Source: JALHMQ01 sp964616395 (GTDB lineage: Bacteria; Pseudomonadota; Gammaproteobacteria; Burkholderiales; Burkholderiaceae_F). From it: a stretch of DNA of 6,020 nt. Where the stretch lies: NCBI GenBank assembly GCA_964616395.1, contig CAZTUT010000171.1, positions 1-6,020 of the forward strand. The letters are read 5' to 3'. The position numbers and the translations under genes were made by a program. Under the pieces are notes generated by a model, which was given only the letters and a program-made list of their open reading frames with translations, was not told the origin of the DNA and ran no database searches. Below are positions 4,814-6,020 of this stretch, in pieces. Numbering within the stretch: position 1 is the first letter of the stretch; every line of letters starts with the position of its first letter.

Positions 4814-5731
4814 TCAGCGCCGTTGCCCGGCCAGGCAGACCCAGCCGTCTTCGCTGCGCCAGACCTGCAGCGGCAGATCCGGATCGACGCGAGCGTACAG
4901 CGCGATCATCTCGTCGGCCTGTCGCGCGAGGATGCCCGACAGCACCAGCCAGCCGCCCGCACCGACCCGGGCGAGCAGCGCCGGTGCGAGGATCTTCAGC
5001 GGGTTGGCGAGGATGTTGGCAAGCACGATATCGAAGCAGCCGCGCTCGATCGGCGGCAAACGGTCGGGCAAAGTGTAATCAGCGACACCCGGCGGGACGG
5101 CGTTGGCCTGCGAGTTCAGGCGCGCGGCCTCGACCGCCTGCGGGTCGATGTCAGTGCCCAGCACGCTGCGTGCGCCCAGACGTGCTGCGGCGACCGCGAG
5201 AATGCCCGATCCGCAGCCGTAGTCGAGTACCGACTTGCCCTGAAGTGACTGCTCATCGAGCCAGGCCAGGCACAGTCGCGTGGTCGGATGGGTGCCGGTG
5301 CCGAATGCCACACCCGGGTCCAGCCGCACGTTGACCGCCTGCGGATCGGGCGGCTCGTGCCAGGTGGGCACGATCCAGAGCCGGGTTCCGATGCGGGTCG
5401 GCGGGAACTGCGCCTGCGTCAGCCGAACCCAGTCGGCATCGGCCACCGGCCGCACCTGCTCGGCCAAGAGCGAACCGATCTGAACCGCCTCGCCCGCGGC
5501 GGCCAGCACCTGCTGCGGGTCGGTGCCGGCATCGAGCAGGATCAGCAGCCGGCTCAGGCGCCAGGCGTGGCGTGCCACCTCCATGCCCGGCTCGCCGTAC
5601 AGCGGTTGCTCGTCGGCGCTGTCGGCCTGTGCATCCTCGACCGAGACCGACAGCGCGCCCAGCGCCAGCAGCGCATCGGACAGCGCTTCGGCGCGATCCT
5701 CGTCGACCGTGACCGCGACCTCGATCAGCAT
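4814..5731 (-). CDS. prmA: Ribosomal protein L11 methyltransferase
   Basis: PrmA uses S-adenosylmethionine to methylate lysines and the N-terminal amine of ribosomal protein L11. The 305-residue protein has an N-terminal L11-recognition domain (about 1-100) and a Rossmann-fold methyltransferase domain. Diagnostic motifs are FGTGTHPTT (143-151), the SAM-binding motif VLDYGCGSGILAVAA (168-182), the acidic TDIDP (193-197) and the catalytic-site motif NILANP (239-244), followed by LSGIL (264-268). All are intact, and the length is close to that of the Escherichia coli enzyme (293). The ATG at 5731 starts 11 bases after the accC stop; no Shine-Dalgarno motif is visible, so it is probably translated by coupling. 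The product is usually dispensable in bacteria, and linkage to the acetyl-CoA carboxylase genes is common in proteobacteria, giving strong support to the call. Confidence 0.97.
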   Translation of the reverse strand: MLIEVAVTVDEDRAEALSDALLALGALSVSVEDAQADSADEQPLYGEPGMEVARHAWRLSRLLILLDAGTDPQQVLAAAGEAVQIGSLLAEQVRPVADADWVRLTQAQFPPTRIGTRLWIVPTWHEPPDPQAVNVRLDPGVAFGTGTHPTTRLCLAWLDEQSLQGKSVLDYGCGSGILAVAAARLGARSVLGTDIDPQAVEAARLNSQANAVPPGVADYTLPDRLPPIERGCFDIVLANILANPLKILAPALLARVGAGGWLVLSGILARQADEMIALYARVDPDLPLQVWRSEDGWVCLAGQRR

Positions 5732-5742
5732 GCGACCCGGGC

Positions 5743-6020
5743 TCAGCCGACCTGATTGACCTGGCGCGCGGCGAGGCGTTTTTCGAGGTAGTGGATGCTG
5801 GTGCCGCCGATGACGAACTTCTCATCCATCATCAGGTCACGATGCAGCGGGATGTTGGTCTGGATACCCTCGACCACCATCTCCGACAGCGCGATCCGCA
5901 TGCGTGCCAGCGCCTGCTCGCGGGTGTCGCCATAGCAGATCAGCTTGCCGATCATCGAGTCGTAGTGCGGCGGCACGAAGTCGCCGGCGTAGGTGTGCGA
6001 GTCGACCCGTACGCCCGGCC
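5743..6020 (-). CDS. accC: Acetyl-CoA carboxylase, biotin carboxylase subunit; C-terminal part
   Basis: The last 91 residues of biotin carboxylase are present, and the gene continues beyond the window edge. This subunit carboxylates the biotin on AccB using ATP and bicarbonate, the first step of fatty-acid synthesis. The visible residues begin PGVRVDSHTYAGDF and continue through VPPHYDSMIGKLICYGD, EGIQTNIPLHRDLM and GGTSIHYLEKRL, which match the C-terminal biotin-carboxylase domain of Escherichia coli AccC nearly position for position. The apparent in-frame start near 5976 is an internal valine codon in a conserved block, not a real start. The stop is TGA at 5743-5745. accB is expected immediately upstream, outside the window. 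A complex with AccA, AccB and AccD is implied by the family. Confidence 0.96.
   Translation of the reverse strand, partial: PGVRVDSHTYAGDFVPPHYDSMIGKLICYGDTREQALARMRIALSEMVVEGIQTNIPLHRDLMMDEKFVIGGTSIHYLEKRLAARQVNQVG

Noticed and set aside
3631..5755. Several long plus-strand open frames (3631-4227, 4322-5248, 5288-5755) opposite the accC-prmA run
   Set aside because: They lie antisense to genes with intact, well-recognised motifs and show no family features; long antisense frames are expected at this GC content.

Overview
This window reads as an ordinary chromosomal segment of a GC-rich proteobacterium, most likely a betaproteobacterium. That rests on recalled family sequences and gene order, not a search: the NrdB tail, the H1-like protein ending in WPFPTGSRP, the accC-prmA-zinc-ribbon/DUF3426-PfkB kinase run, and the ATG-rich, high-GC coding style. 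I see no insertion sequence, phage gene, CRISPR array, tRNA or rRNA.

Left part, plus strand. The window opens inside the gene for the class Ia ribonucleotide reductase small subunit (nrdB), which ends at 363. A 633-base gap (364-996) follows with no convincing gene. It holds a perfect 9-bp inverted repeat followed by a T run (a plausible nrdB terminator), a possible sigma-70 promoter, a C-rich and G-poor stretch, several hairpins, and a terminator-like hairpin just upstream of the next gene. That gene (997-1455) encodes a 152-residue lysine/alanine-repeat histone H1-like DNA-binding protein and ends at a textbook intrinsic terminator. A YggT-family membrane protein (1585-2121) follows on the same strand.

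Right part, minus strand, converging on yggT. In transcription order: the C-terminal end of accC (biotin carboxylase, cut by the window edge), prmA (ribosomal protein L11 methyltransferase), a membrane protein with an N-terminal zinc ribbon and a C-terminal DUF3426 domain, a PfkB-family kinase resembling bacterial nucleoside kinases, and a SlyB-like outer-membrane lipoprotein. The first four are 10-21 bases apart and look like one transcript; slyB follows after 122 bases and has its own strong ribosome-binding site. The cluster mixes fatty-acid synthesis, ribosomal-protein modification, nucleoside or sugar phosphorylation and envelope functions, with no obvious shared pathway.

The most unusual feature lies inside the H1-like gene. 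A run of ten A residues (1203-1212) sits directly after a 7-bp RNA hairpin, and both alternative frames stop within three codons of the run. Slippage there would give a roughly half-length, purely basic protein. The long, structured, gene-free leader before this gene is the second region of interest. I found no evidence of a wholly new multi-gene system.
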